Assembly (NCBI GenBank): GCA_947570615.1
Contig: CANOVJ010000005.1
Span: forward strand, 55,422 to 119,421
DNA length: 64,000 nucleotides
Origin: an uncultured Lachnospiraceae bacterium
GTDB lineage: Bacteria; Bacillota; Clostridia; Lachnospirales; Lachnospiraceae
Reading direction: 5' to 3'
Shown here: piece by piece, positions 16,296-24,688 of the stretch
How positions within the stretch are numbered: the first letter of the stretch is position 1
How the letters are laid out: each line of letters starts with the position of its first letter
The notes under the pieces: generated by a model
The model's database searches: none
What the model was told of the DNA's origin: nothing
What the model saw: the letters and a program-made list of their open reading frames with translations, nothing else
Program-made: the position numbers and the translations under genes

Positions 16296-17875
16296 TCCAT
16301 ATAACCCTGTTCCTTCAGCTGTTCTTCTGCAATTTTCATGTACTCGCCAAATCCAAAGGAGGTGTTTAATTCCTCAATGAACTGATCATATTCGGAAATT
16401 GGTCTCGTCCCAAAAATGAAACCTATTATATTTTCTTCAATATATTTATTCATATCTTCCATATGGAAGTCCTCAGGCATAATTACGGCTTCTGTGTAGG
16501 TAACGATCCTGTCTGTTTCCATTGCAGCTTTTATGCTTCCTTCCGCTTCGGGAAATTTTACAGAAAGATATTCCATTTCATTACGGGAGGCAATCTGATA
16601 TAGCCAGATATACTCGCATTCTGTTGTCATCAGGTCTGTCTTTACGATCATTCCATCCTCCACATTATAATGTCTTCCCTCCTCGCCATAGCATACCAGT
16701 CTGTTTCCTTCTTCGGAAACCACGTAATTGAGCAGTTTTAGCACTGCATCCAATTTCTCGGGGTTGTCTGCAACATCCGCGCTGATTACCCAGGAACCTA
16801 TGGTATTTACAGCGCTCTTAATATGATAGCGTGGCGTCTCTCCCGTCTGCGCATCCCAGGGATTCATCCAGATCCAGTCGGCCCCGGGATCTACCGCCGT
16901 AATCAGATCCCAGTTTATCTGCTTATACATATTAGCCCAATCATATGATGCCATACCGATTTTACACTGCGCCATTTTGTCTCTTAGTACCTCCGGATTG
17001 TTTGCCACAATATCCGGATCTACAACGCCTGCATCCACAAACCTTTTACACATCTCCAGTCCCTCCTTCATACGGGGAGATAAAAGTGTGGAGGTCAGTC
17101 CTTTGTCTGAAAGATAGAGTTCATTCGTTGTTGCACCTCCATAGGATGTCAGAATCGCGTTAAATCCAAATAAACCACTCCCGGAAAAGCCATAGGTATC
17201 CTGTACTCCGTTCCCGTCAGGATCGTCAAAGGTGAGCTTTCTGGCAACCTCCAGGGCTTCCTCCATGGTTGTGGGAACCTCTGCCCCAACCTTATCCAGC
17301 CAGTCCTGCCGCACTACAAGAAGATCATAAATCCCCTGCGGCGCTTTGGGTACACGATAAAGCTTTCCGCCTATTCGATTCGGCTTAATGCCATTTTCCC
17401 CGCCGACCCAATCCACCAGAGGCTGAAGCTGATCCAGATAATCATCCAGACATAAAATTAATCCATTCTCCACATACTGCATCAGTGCGTCTGTACTGGG
17501 GGCCTGAAACATATCCGGAATATCACCGCCGGAAATTCTGGCATTCAACGCCGTCGTATAATCACTTCCTGCCCCCAGTATGTTCATTGTAACATCTACC
17601 CCAATAGCATCCCTGATCTTTTTCTCCAGAAAATTATCCTCTTTTTCCGGCATAATCACGGCATGGCCCACTACAAGCTCAAGCTCTGCAATCTCTTCTG
17701 ATGTTTTTGCAGATTGATCATCAGACTCAGAGACGCCGGATTCCGTCTCTTTTTCTGCCTGCTTTTCCACCGTTTCCTGATCGGGACTGCCTCCACTGTT
17801 TCCGCAGCCGGTCAACGCCACAGAAAATGTAAGCCCCATTGCCATCAGGAATGCAACTGCTTTTTTTCTTTTCAT
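16292..17875 (-). CDS. Carbohydrate ABC transporter substrate-binding lipoprotein
   Basis: 527 residues. A lipoprotein signal with lipobox LTGCGNS is followed by an acidic linker and a two-lobed family 1 binding protein. The size and motifs (GGDIPDMFQAP, YRVPKAPQGIYDLLVVRQDWLDKVG, PDGNGVQDTYGFSG) match LplA/YtcQ-type proteins for oligosaccharides. The motif DPDGNGVQDTYG resembles a calcium-binding loop found in this family. It follows the two permease genes in the same operon. The start has GAAAGGAG. Confidence 0.9.
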   Translation of the reverse strand: MKRKKAVAFLMAMGLTFSVALTGCGNSGGSPDQETVEKQAEKETESGVSESDDQSAKTSEEIAELELVVGHAVIMPEKEDNFLEKKIRDAIGVDVTMNILGAGSDYTTALNARISGGDIPDMFQAPSTDALMQYVENGLILCLDDYLDQLQPLVDWVGGENGIKPNRIGGKLYRVPKAPQGIYDLLVVRQDWLDKVGAEVPTTMEEALEVARKLTFDDPDGNGVQDTYGFSGSGLFGFNAILTSYGGATTNELYLSDKGLTSTLLSPRMKEGLEMCKRFVDAGVVDPDIVANNPEVLRDKMAQCKIGMASYDWANMYKQINWDLITAVDPGADWIWMNPWDAQTGETPRYHIKSAVNTIGSWVISADVADNPEKLDAVLKLLNYVVSEEGNRLVCYGEEGRHYNVEDGMIVKTDLMTTECEYIWLYQIASRNEMEYLSVKFPEAEGSIKAAMETDRIVTYTEAVIMPEDFHMEDMNKYIEENIIGFIFGTRPISEYDQFIEELNTSFGFGEYMKIAEEQLKEQGYME

Positions 17876-17898
17876 ATGATTCTCCTTTCTCTCTGAGA

Positions 17899-17916
17899 GA
17901 TGCCATTTATGGCATC
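17899..17916 (-). promoter_or_regulatory. Stem-loop upstream of the binding-protein gene
   Basis: GATGCCA / TGGCATC with a 4-base loop lies before the ribosome site of the lipoprotein gene, without a T-run. Such hairpins between permease and binding-protein genes often stabilise the downstream mRNA (inference). Confidence 0.45.
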
Positions 17917-17976
17917 GGCTTTCTGTATGAGAATATCCCTGCAGAACATTCCCCGCTTATGTTCATCTAAAGGCAA

Positions 17977-18834
17977 TTACCCTTTTACTGCCCCCAGCAT
18001 GATACCCTGTGTAAAATATTTTTGAATAAAAGGATAGATCACAACAATCGGAATGGTGCTGAAAACGACCATTGCCATCTGCAAGGTCATCGTAGGAATT
18101 GTAATGTCTGCATTCAGATCGACATTAGGCGTCAGCATCCTGCGCAGTACCACCTGCAAGGTCTGCATTTTCTGATCCGGAAGATACATGATGGAATCAA
18201 AATATGTCTCCCAATGCCCTACCGCATAAAACAACACCATCGTCATAATAACCGGTTTGGAAAGTGGAACCGCAATTTTATGTAACACACAGAATTCACT
18301 GGCCCCGTCAATTCTGGCAGATTCAAACAACTCCTCCGGAAGATTTTCAAAGAAAGCTTTTACCACCAGCAGGTTATAGATCCAGATTGCCCCTGGAATC
18401 AGCAATGCCCAATAAGTGCCAATCATATTCAGATTTTTGATCAGCAAATAGGCAGGTATTGTTCCTCCATTGAAAATCATTGGAAAGATCACAAACGGAA
18501 TCAGATATTTTCTTCCCGCCAGGTTCCTCTTACTGAGCGGGTAAGCCATTACCACTGTGGCAATAATATTAATTATTGTCCCCGCCACTGTAATAAAAAT
18601 CGTAATTTTCATCGCCTGTGGGATCATCCTCTGTTCAATGATCATTTTGTAGGCATCCAGCGTGATCTCTCTGGGAATTACAAGAAACCCTCCATTTTTA
18701 TGTACCTCACTAATCGGCGTAAGTGATACGCTCACAACGTAAAGCAAAGGAAATACACATATGACGAAAACCAATGATAAAATCACGTAAATAAACAGAT
18801 TCAGAGCTCTGTCGCTTTTCATTTTCCTTACCAT
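17977..18834 (-). CDS. Carbohydrate ABC transporter permease, LplC/YtcP type
   Basis: 285 residues with six predicted helices. The EAA loop is visible as EELFESARIDGASEFCVLHKIAVPLSKPVI near residue 190, as in MalG-like inner-membrane components. The N-terminus NLFIYVILSLVFVICVFPLLYVVSVSLTP is typical of LplC homologues. It overlaps the upstream permease by seven bases. No ATPase gene is present, so a shared MsmX-like ATPase must power it (known for this type). Confidence 0.9.
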   Translation of the reverse strand: MVRKMKSDRALNLFIYVILSLVFVICVFPLLYVVSVSLTPISEVHKNGGFLVIPREITLDAYKMIIEQRMIPQAMKITIFITVAGTIINIIATVVMAYPLSKRNLAGRKYLIPFVIFPMIFNGGTIPAYLLIKNLNMIGTYWALLIPGAIWIYNLLVVKAFFENLPEELFESARIDGASEFCVLHKIAVPLSKPVIMTMVLFYAVGHWETYFDSIMYLPDQKMQTLQVVLRRMLTPNVDLNADITIPTMTLQMAMVVFSTIPIVVIYPFIQKYFTQGIMLGAVKG

Positions 18835-19754
18835 AATCCCTCATCCCACTTTCTGGCCAGTTTGTTTGTGCCAAATACCAGTATCAGACTGATCACAGAT
18901 TTCAGCAGGCCAACCGCACTTGCAAGACTGTAATTCATTCTCTGAATACCTTCCTTGAATACCCAGGTGTCCAGAATTTCCGAAACACTTAGCACCTGCG
19001 ATGTTGCAATCACATAAATCTGGTCAAACCCTGCGTCCATGACAGATCCTGTCCGAAGAATCAACTGTAAAATAAAGGTTCCTCTCAGAAGAGGAAGCGT
19101 AATATACCAGATCCGCTTCAGCTTGCTGCAACCGTCAATGATTCCTGCCTCATACAGAGTAGTGTCGATTCCTGCAATAGCCGCCAGATAGATGATCGCA
19201 GACCATCCGACTCCCTTCCACACATCCGTACCCACGATCATAGCCTGAAAATGGGCGGGATCCGTCAGAAACGGATAAGACGAAAATCCCATCTCCGTCA
19301 GCCACCTGTTAATCAGTCCCGTACTCTGGGAGAAAAAGGCGATCATGATACCATAAATGATTACCCAGGATAAAAAGTGAGGCAGGTAGCTTGCCGTCTG
19401 AACAATCTTGCGAAACCATTTATTCCCGCACTCACTGATAAGTATCGCCAGAATCACCGGCGGAATCATTCCGAAAATAATCTTCAGAAAGCTGATTTTG
19501 AGTGTATTCCCGATCACCACAGACGCATAAGGGCTGCTGAAAAAATACTGAAAATGCTTAAGCAGAGGATCTGCCCAGGGGCTCGCCAAAATTCCCTTTT
19601 TCACGTTATAGTCTTTAAAAGCTATAATGACGCCATACATGGTTCCATATTTGAAGATAACATAATAGATCAGGCAGGGAAGCAGCATCAGATAATACTG
19701 CCAGTTCCATTTGATCACACGTATCATTTTCTGTTTTCCTGTCTTTTTTTCCAT
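18828..19754 (-). CDS. Carbohydrate ABC transporter permease, LplB/YteP type
   Basis: 308 residues with six helices. The EAA-like segment is TTLYEAGIIDGCSKLKRIWYITLPLLRGT. The first helix region YYLMLLPCLIYYVIFKYGTMYGVIIAFKDYNVKKGI is characteristic of LplB/YteP. First gene of the transporter operon; a GGGAGAGGAAG site precedes the ATG. It heterodimerises with the next gene's product. Confidence 0.9.
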   Translation of the reverse strand: MEKKTGKQKMIRVIKWNWQYYLMLLPCLIYYVIFKYGTMYGVIIAFKDYNVKKGILASPWADPLLKHFQYFFSSPYASVVIGNTLKISFLKIIFGMIPPVILAILISECGNKWFRKIVQTASYLPHFLSWVIIYGIMIAFFSQSTGLINRWLTEMGFSSYPFLTDPAHFQAMIVGTDVWKGVGWSAIIYLAAIAGIDTTLYEAGIIDGCSKLKRIWYITLPLLRGTFILQLILRTGSVMDAGFDQIYVIATSQVLSVSEILDTWVFKEGIQRMNYSLASAVGLLKSVISLILVFGTNKLARKWDEGLW

Positions 19755-19852
19755 CTTCCTCTCCCTTCACAATCAGCCGGAAAAATTTCTTCTGCCCCGC
19801 CGTACAACCCATATTCCTCCTTGCCAGCATATTTCCTTTTCCATGATCTGCG

Positions 19853-19886
19853 CAAAAAACGCTGCCCTGTTTCCACAAGGCAGCGT
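19853..19886 (-). terminator. Intrinsic terminator or attenuator ahead of the transporter operon
   Basis: ACGCTGCC / GGCAGCGT (19859-19866, 19879-19886) with a 12-base loop, followed on the minus strand by a six-T run. It lies between the histidine kinase stop and the first permease. The region right of it (19920-19998) is AT-rich and could hold the promoter, in which case the hairpin would act as a leader attenuator; no clear promoter is seen left of it. Confidence 0.75.
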
Positions 19887-19998
19887 CCTGAAAACAGCAA
19901 CCATAGTGAATTTCTTTCTATGGCTACTATTTTATCTATCTTAATTTTGCAAATATATACATAAAATTATAAAAAATGTCTTCTTTTTGGATAAAATG

Positions 19999-21738
19999 CT
20001 ACTTTTTCTCCTGTGGAATACGCAGGCAGATAATCGTTCCAAATCCTATTTCGGATTTGATCTGTATACCAAAGCGTTCTCCGTATTTCATCTTCAACCT
20101 TTCGTTCACATTGATAATCCCCACTCCCGAAAATCGATCCGTTCTTTTTGAAATCGGCTCGCCGCATAAGACCTTCTGGCACATTTTTCTGGTCATACCG
20201 ACTCCATCGTCACAGATAAAGATATTCAGCACAGCTCCGCGTGGTCTGACAGTTATCCTGATGCTTCCTTCCCCCTTCGGCACAATTCCGTGGAATATTG
20301 CATTTTCCACCAGGGGCTGTAACAGAAGCTTTAAAATTCTGCACTGCAAAACCTCCCCGTCTATCTCCTGCACAAACTGAATCCTTGATCCGTACCGCAT
20401 CTGCTGGATTTTAATATAGTTTTCTATCTCCTCCGTCTCCTCTTTCATGGTAACAGTTTTTTCATTCTGCTCAAAGGTGTAAGAGAGCAGCTTGATCAGC
20501 GCTTTCAGCGCATCCTGGGCAGTATCTGATTTTCCCTGTCGTATCAGACTGGCAATACAGGCGAGCGTATTGTGAAGAAAATGAGGGCCGATCTGATTTT
20601 GAAGCATCAGAAACTCGTATTCCATTTTCTTTCGCTCCGCCTCCCTCACCTCCTCCACCAGACTTCTGATCCGTCGTACCAGATGATTATAGTGAAGAGA
20701 AATCCGTCCGATCAGCTCATCCTCGCTTCGGTAATCCACTTCCACCAGATGCTCCAGATCGTTTACCTTGTCCATATCTTTCGCAAGCCTGCGAACAGGC
20801 CGGGCACAAAATGCCGTAAACCAGAACACCGCTACCACTACCCCAAGAAACCATATCGTAAGGCGCAGAGCCGTGCTCAGGTACAGATTTGTCCTGTAGG
20901 AATCCAGTACCTCTCTGGAAAAGAAAGAGCAGATTCTCCACCCCATCTTGTTATTGTCCGAGTACATGAAATAATGTTCCGGAATCACGTCAGAAGTACA
21001 CAGCTCCATCTGGCCCGACTCCTCAAAGGGCAGACTTAAGTATCTCTCGTCCACCTCCAGAGGATAAACGCCCTTCTTCAGACTGATCCCATGATCCTCC
21101 CCGGAAAAAAGAAAGGCTTTCCCTTCTGTGTCCATAATGATGAACGCACTGTTTTTTCCCTCCATCACTGACTGGAAAATACTTTTCAGATAGCTGCACC
21201 CTGCCTCTATGACAGCCACATTGGCTCCCTCCTTATAGGAAGCGTAAACCGAATAGCCCGCTGACATGGCAGAATACCAGGGGGAGGAATACTGAACCAT
21301 ACCAGGGAAAGACTGCGCCCGCTCCACCATCTCATCCACCATATCCGGCTTTGTCGCCTCATAAAGCGCCTGACGGCTGGCCCTTAACCGTCCGTCCCCT
21401 CCGGTCACAAAAAGCGTACTGATAAAGCCATTATTCTTTTTGATATCGCTCAGTGCAAAATAGGACTCTCTGTCCCTGTCAAGAAACAGATCGTCCCGGA
21501 TCGTAATGCCTGCCAGAGAGCCCTGTATACTGTCCACGTAATAATCTGTATAGAGATTGGCCAGCTGTAGCTTATTCTGCATCTCGCTGACCATAATTTC
21601 TTTGTAATTTTCAAGCGTTCTCATCGTTTCCCTGATCTGAAAAAAAAACAGAAAAGTGCCCATAAACGCCAACATCACCAGAAATTGCTTTCCAAAGCTT
21701 CCCATCAGCTTTATTCTTTCTTTTATATCATCCATCAT
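19999..21738 (-). CDS. Sensor histidine kinase, YesM family
   Basis: About 579 residues: N-terminal helix (FLVMLAFMGTFLFFFQI), an extracellular sensor of about 250 residues, a second helix (LTIWFLGVVVAVFWFTAFC), HAMP-like linker, then the His_kinase domain with the phospho-acceptor in QIGPHFLHNTLACIASL and HATPase motifs ICDDGVGM and GVGIINVNERLKMKYG. A GTG at 21750 is possible, but the ATG at 21738 sits 8 bases after AGGGGTGG. It overlaps the regulator's end, so the pair is co-translated. It likely senses a carbohydrate and controls the importer next to it. Confidence 0.92.
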   Translation of the reverse strand: MMDDIKERIKLMGSFGKQFLVMLAFMGTFLFFFQIRETMRTLENYKEIMVSEMQNKLQLANLYTDYYVDSIQGSLAGITIRDDLFLDRDRESYFALSDIKKNNGFISTLFVTGGDGRLRASRQALYEATKPDMVDEMVERAQSFPGMVQYSSPWYSAMSAGYSVYASYKEGANVAVIEAGCSYLKSIFQSVMEGKNSAFIIMDTEGKAFLFSGEDHGISLKKGVYPLEVDERYLSLPFEESGQMELCTSDVIPEHYFMYSDNNKMGWRICSFFSREVLDSYRTNLYLSTALRLTIWFLGVVVAVFWFTAFCARPVRRLAKDMDKVNDLEHLVEVDYRSEDELIGRISLHYNHLVRRIRSLVEEVREAERKKMEYEFLMLQNQIGPHFLHNTLACIASLIRQGKSDTAQDALKALIKLLSYTFEQNEKTVTMKEETEEIENYIKIQQMRYGSRIQFVQEIDGEVLQCRILKLLLQPLVENAIFHGIVPKGEGSIRITVRPRGAVLNIFICDDGVGMTRKMCQKVLCGEPISKRTDRFSGVGIINVNERLKMKYGERFGIQIKSEIGFGTIICLRIPQEKK

Positions 21739-23191
21739 ATCTTTTGCCACCCCTACGGATTTCCTTTGGACTTACTCCGCTCCACTCACGGAATTTCTGC
21801 GTAAAATACCGATAATTTGTAATTCCTACTCTCTCAGCCACCTCGTAAATTTTCAGTTCTCCTTCTTTTAAAAGCTCCGATGCACGTTCCATTCTGACAC
21901 GGTTTAAATAATCACTGAATTTTTCCTGTGTCTCCTCCAAAAACAATCTTCCCAGGTACTGAGAATTAATCCCAATCCTGTCCGCAATCTCGAAGAGAGT
22001 CAGATCTCTCTGATACTCCTTTTGGATGATCCGGATGGTCTTACGTACTTCACTGCGCCCTGCAAAATGTATTTCTGAATAACACTGATTCACAAGAACA
22101 GTAGTTAACTGACAGATATCAGAGGCGTCACGGATGTTATTATCATCTTCTTTCCCCCGTTTTCGCAAAAAAAGGAGGATCAGCTTTCTGAGCTCCTCAG
22201 GCCATAAATGTATCTCACAGCACCATTTCCGGATTTTTTCCCTCACCTCCTCCCAGGTATCGCCCGCATCCTGAAATAACATCTCAAGCAGCTCTGTGTA
22301 TTCCGGAACAAAACAGGAAAACTCCTTTATTTTCATATCCCTAAAATAATCTCTCTCCGGGTTATAGAAAGCTTCTGCTTTCCATTTTTCTGACAGGGCT
22401 TTCGATTCCATGTACTGTTTTCCGCTCAATATCCTTACGCCGGATTCAATCGCATAAATCCGAAACCACTTGTCTATATAAGGAAATACGTTCCTGATCT
22501 CTTCCCTGACCTGACTGACCAGAACCTCCATATCCGCTCCGTCTCTCATACTGAGTCCATACAGGCCGTCATTTAACAAAATCCATGAACGAATCATCCC
22601 GCTGGCATCCAGAAAGCCTCTCACCAGCATTTCCACAAAGATCCATGATCCCAGATGATTCTCTACCATAAGAAAAAAATTCGGTCCATTATGATTAATC
22701 TGAAAATCAATTTTTTCCAGCTCCGCCCCGATATTTTTCTCATCATATATATTGGACACCGCATATCCTGAAAATCTGTTTCTTTTTTCACTCTCCAGCT
22801 TCTTTAATTGTTTCCGCTCTCTTTCGAGAGCATCCCTCGCCTTGTCCAGGACCTTTACGATCCCTTCCCTGGAAATATCCGCCTTCAGAATATAATCCAC
22901 CGCATCGTGTTCAATCGCCTGCTTTGCATACAGAAAATCCTGATGGCACGTCAGCAGAATGTATTTAGTGAGGGGCATGGTTTTCTGCAGATTTTCTATC
23001 AGTTCGATACCATCCATTACAGGCATGGTAATATCCGTCACTACAATCTCAGGCTCAAGCTCTCTGCAAAGCTGTAATGCGGTTTTTCCGTTTGCCGCCT
23101 CTCCCACAATTTCATATCCATATTCTTCCAGATTCATCAGCCGCAGTTCATCGCGAATGGGCAATTCATCGTCAACGATCAGAACCTTCAT
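21728..23191 (-). CDS. Response regulator with AraC-type DNA-binding domain, YesN family
   Basis: About 487 residues. The receiver starts MKVLIVDDELPIRDELRLM, with phospho-acceptor Asp in EIVVTDITMPVMDG. A long middle region leads to two C-terminal AraC HTH motifs (LTLFEIADRIGINSQYLGRLFLEE and KIYEVAERVGITNYRYFTQKFREW). The frame runs back to 23263, but that overlaps the tRNA-Gly terminator, so the start is at 23191 or the nearby ATG at 23203; both have weak ribosome sites. It forms a two-component system with the kinase gene that follows. Confidence 0.9.
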   Translation of the reverse strand: MKVLIVDDELPIRDELRLMNLEEYGYEIVGEAANGKTALQLCRELEPEIVVTDITMPVMDGIELIENLQKTMPLTKYILLTCHQDFLYAKQAIEHDAVDYILKADISREGIVKVLDKARDALERERKQLKKLESEKRNRFSGYAVSNIYDEKNIGAELEKIDFQINHNGPNFFLMVENHLGSWIFVEMLVRGFLDASGMIRSWILLNDGLYGLSMRDGADMEVLVSQVREEIRNVFPYIDKWFRIYAIESGVRILSGKQYMESKALSEKWKAEAFYNPERDYFRDMKIKEFSCFVPEYTELLEMLFQDAGDTWEEVREKIRKWCCEIHLWPEELRKLILLFLRKRGKEDDNNIRDASDICQLTTVLVNQCYSEIHFAGRSEVRKTIRIIQKEYQRDLTLFEIADRIGINSQYLGRLFLEETQEKFSDYLNRVRMERASELLKEGELKIYEVAERVGITNYRYFTQKFREWSGVSPKEIRRGGKRYDG

Positions 23192-23239
23192 CCGCCGTTC
23201 CATCTCCCGCTCACATCCTTTCCTCACAGGCATCTTTTC

Positions 23240-23278
23240 AAAAAAACGGATGCCCCGCCACACGGGACATCCGTTTTT
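23240..23278 (-). terminator. Terminator of tRNA-Gly
   Basis: CGGATG-C-CCCG / CGGG-A-CATCCG hairpin at 23247-23273, followed on the minus strand by a T-run (23240-23246). It lies eight bases after the tRNA 3' end and runs up to the response-regulator gene. Confidence 0.85.
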
Positions 23279-23285
23279 CAGATAA

Positions 23286-23356
23286 AGCGGGTGATGGGAA
23301 TCGAACCCACGTGTCCAGCTTGGAAGGCTGGTGTTCTACCATTGAACTACACCCGC
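23286..23356 (-). tRNA. tRNA-Gly (anticodon TCC)
   Basis: 71 bases, full cloverleaf: acceptor GCGGGTG / CACCCGC, anticodon stem CCAGC / GCTGG around loop CTTCCAA, T-loop TTCGATT. The discriminator base is T and CCA is not encoded. It has its own promoter and terminator, so it is a single-gene unit. It decodes GGA (and GGG). Confidence 0.95.
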
Positions 23357-23367
23357 GATATGTATTT

Positions 23368-23396
23368 ATTTTACAATCCCCTGATATCCTTGTCAA
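23368..23396 (-). promoter_or_regulatory. Promoter of tRNA-Gly
   Basis: On the minus strand, TTGACA (23391-23396) and TAAAAT (23368-23373) are separated by 17 bases, 11 bases before the mature tRNA 5' end. Confidence 0.8.
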
Positions 23397-23475
23397 GGAT
23401 GTATTTTCGTACAAATATTTTCAGGATTTTCTTTCCTTTTTTGTATTTTTCTTTTCGAAAAACAGTCTCCCATGA

Positions 23476-24201
23476 TCAGGCAAAAAACTCCTCAAGCAGA
23501 GTCTCCAGCTCCTCCTGATACTGGTTCATCACAGGCTGCAGGGCCTGTTCTGCAGCACACTCTCTCTCCCCATCCTGGTTCGAGGTATCCTCCTGTTCTG
23601 CATCCTGCGCCTCGATCTCCTTAAGAAGCTCTTTGGCGTATTTCTCCCGTTTGCGGATCCCCTCCTCCATGGCGTTTTCCTTCTCCGTCTCCAGTCTGGG
23701 GGCAAGCTGGTTTTCCAGATAATCGGTCAGATTGATCTTGAGCACATCCCTTTTTTCCTGCAAATCCACCATCCCGGAAATGGAAAAGTACAGATACATC
23801 CCCAGTATACTGATCAGATAATAGGGTATAATCTGAAATAAAGTGCCTCCCGCCGCCAGAGAGAGGCAGATTGACAGACCGCTGATCAGCACGGAGAACA
23901 TCATCATCTGGCCTGAGAGGTGATTCAGCCACGACAGCTTTATTCTGGCGAAGCTGACCCGCTTAAGGAACCTGTCCACAAAAACGCCGGTATTTACCAT
24001 TTTGCCGTTGAGCTTGTAACTTCCGGCATATTTTTCCTTACACTGCTTCAGCTGTCTGTTTTTTGTGTCCGCCATATTGTCCGATGAAGATATCATACGG
24101 TGATAAATCACACCGGAAATAATCTGACATATAATACTGAACAACAGAGAAAATAAGATCAGACCCGTCAGGATTTTGTGTTCCATCAATATTGTAAGCA
24201 T
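23476..24201 (-). CDS. Membrane protein of unknown function
   Basis: 241 residues: one helix near the N-terminus (ILTGLILFSLLFSIICQIISGVIY), a Lys-rich cytoplasmic stretch, two helices at about 95-150 (MMMFSVLISGLSICLSLAAG and FQIIPYYLISILGMYLYFSI), then a long charged helical tail rich in Glu and Gln that ends in MNQYQEELETLLEEFF. The ATG follows AAGGAGG. No family recognised; the coiled-coil-like tail suggests protein-protein contacts. It is transcribed from its own promoter at 24221-24249. Confidence 0.7.
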   Translation of the reverse strand: MLTILMEHKILTGLILFSLLFSIICQIISGVIYHRMISSSDNMADTKNRQLKQCKEKYAGSYKLNGKMVNTGVFVDRFLKRVSFARIKLSWLNHLSGQMMMFSVLISGLSICLSLAAGGTLFQIIPYYLISILGMYLYFSISGMVDLQEKRDVLKINLTDYLENQLAPRLETEKENAMEEGIRKREKYAKELLKEIEAQDAEQEDTSNQDGERECAAEQALQPVMNQYQEELETLLEEFFA

Positions 24202-24220
24202 ATTTTTTCCTCCTTACCCT

Positions 24221-24249
24221 ATTATAATAAAAGGCGTTTTTTACCTCAA
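24221..24249 (-). promoter_or_regulatory. Promoter of the 241-residue membrane protein
   Basis: On the minus strand, TTGAGG (24244-24249) and TATAAT (24221-24226) with a 17-base spacer, 19 bases before the ATG. Confidence 0.65.
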
Positions 24250-24394
24250 TAATTAAGGGGGTGTAAGTCCCCGTCATTTCTCCTCAAAATTTGCGTATAT
24301 GTGGAAAAAATTACCCGTTCATGCTGGAAATGGGTTCTGTTTTCTGTTATACTTATTTCCTGTAGAAAGAACAGGGAAAGGGGTGTAAACTCAT

Positions 24395-24640
24395 ATGACT
24401 TACCAGACAAAGGGTACCTGCTCCACTTCCATCGAGGTTGAAGTGGAGGACGGAAAGATTAAATTTGTTCAGTTCTTCGGAGGCTGTAACGGCAATCTCA
24501 AGGGGATTGCAAGTCTTGTCACCGGCATGGAAGTGGAGGACGCCATCTCCAGATTAAAGGGCATCCGCTGCGGCTTTAAGCCCACCTCCTGCCCTGACCA
24601 GTTAGCGCATGCCCTCGAGGAGATCAGACAGGGAAGCTGA
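24395..24640 (+). CDS. TSCPD domain protein (TIGR03905 family)
   Basis: 81 residues, nearly the whole length being the TSCPD domain: GTCSTSIEVEVEDGKIKFVQFFGGCNGNLKGI and GIRCGFKPTSCPDQLAHALEEI. Four conserved Cys (GTCS, GCNG, IRCG, SCPD) could bind a metal. The domain is also found at the C-terminus of some ribonucleotide reductases and in stand-alone proteins of anaerobes. Its function is not established. A GGAAAGGGG site precedes the ATG. MurG follows 48 bases later. Confidence 0.85.
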   Translation: MTYQTKGTCSTSIEVEVEDGKIKFVQFFGGCNGNLKGIASLVTGMEVEDAISRLKGIRCGFKPTSCPDQLAHALEEIRQGS

Positions 24641-24688
24641 GGCTGCGAGACGGCCGCGGCGTTCATCAATGGAAGGGAGGCTTTTTCC

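Noticed and set aside
23203-23263. Longer N-terminus for the YesN-type regulator
   Set aside because: It would run into the tRNA-Gly terminator, and the canonical receiver start MKVLIVDD is at 23191.
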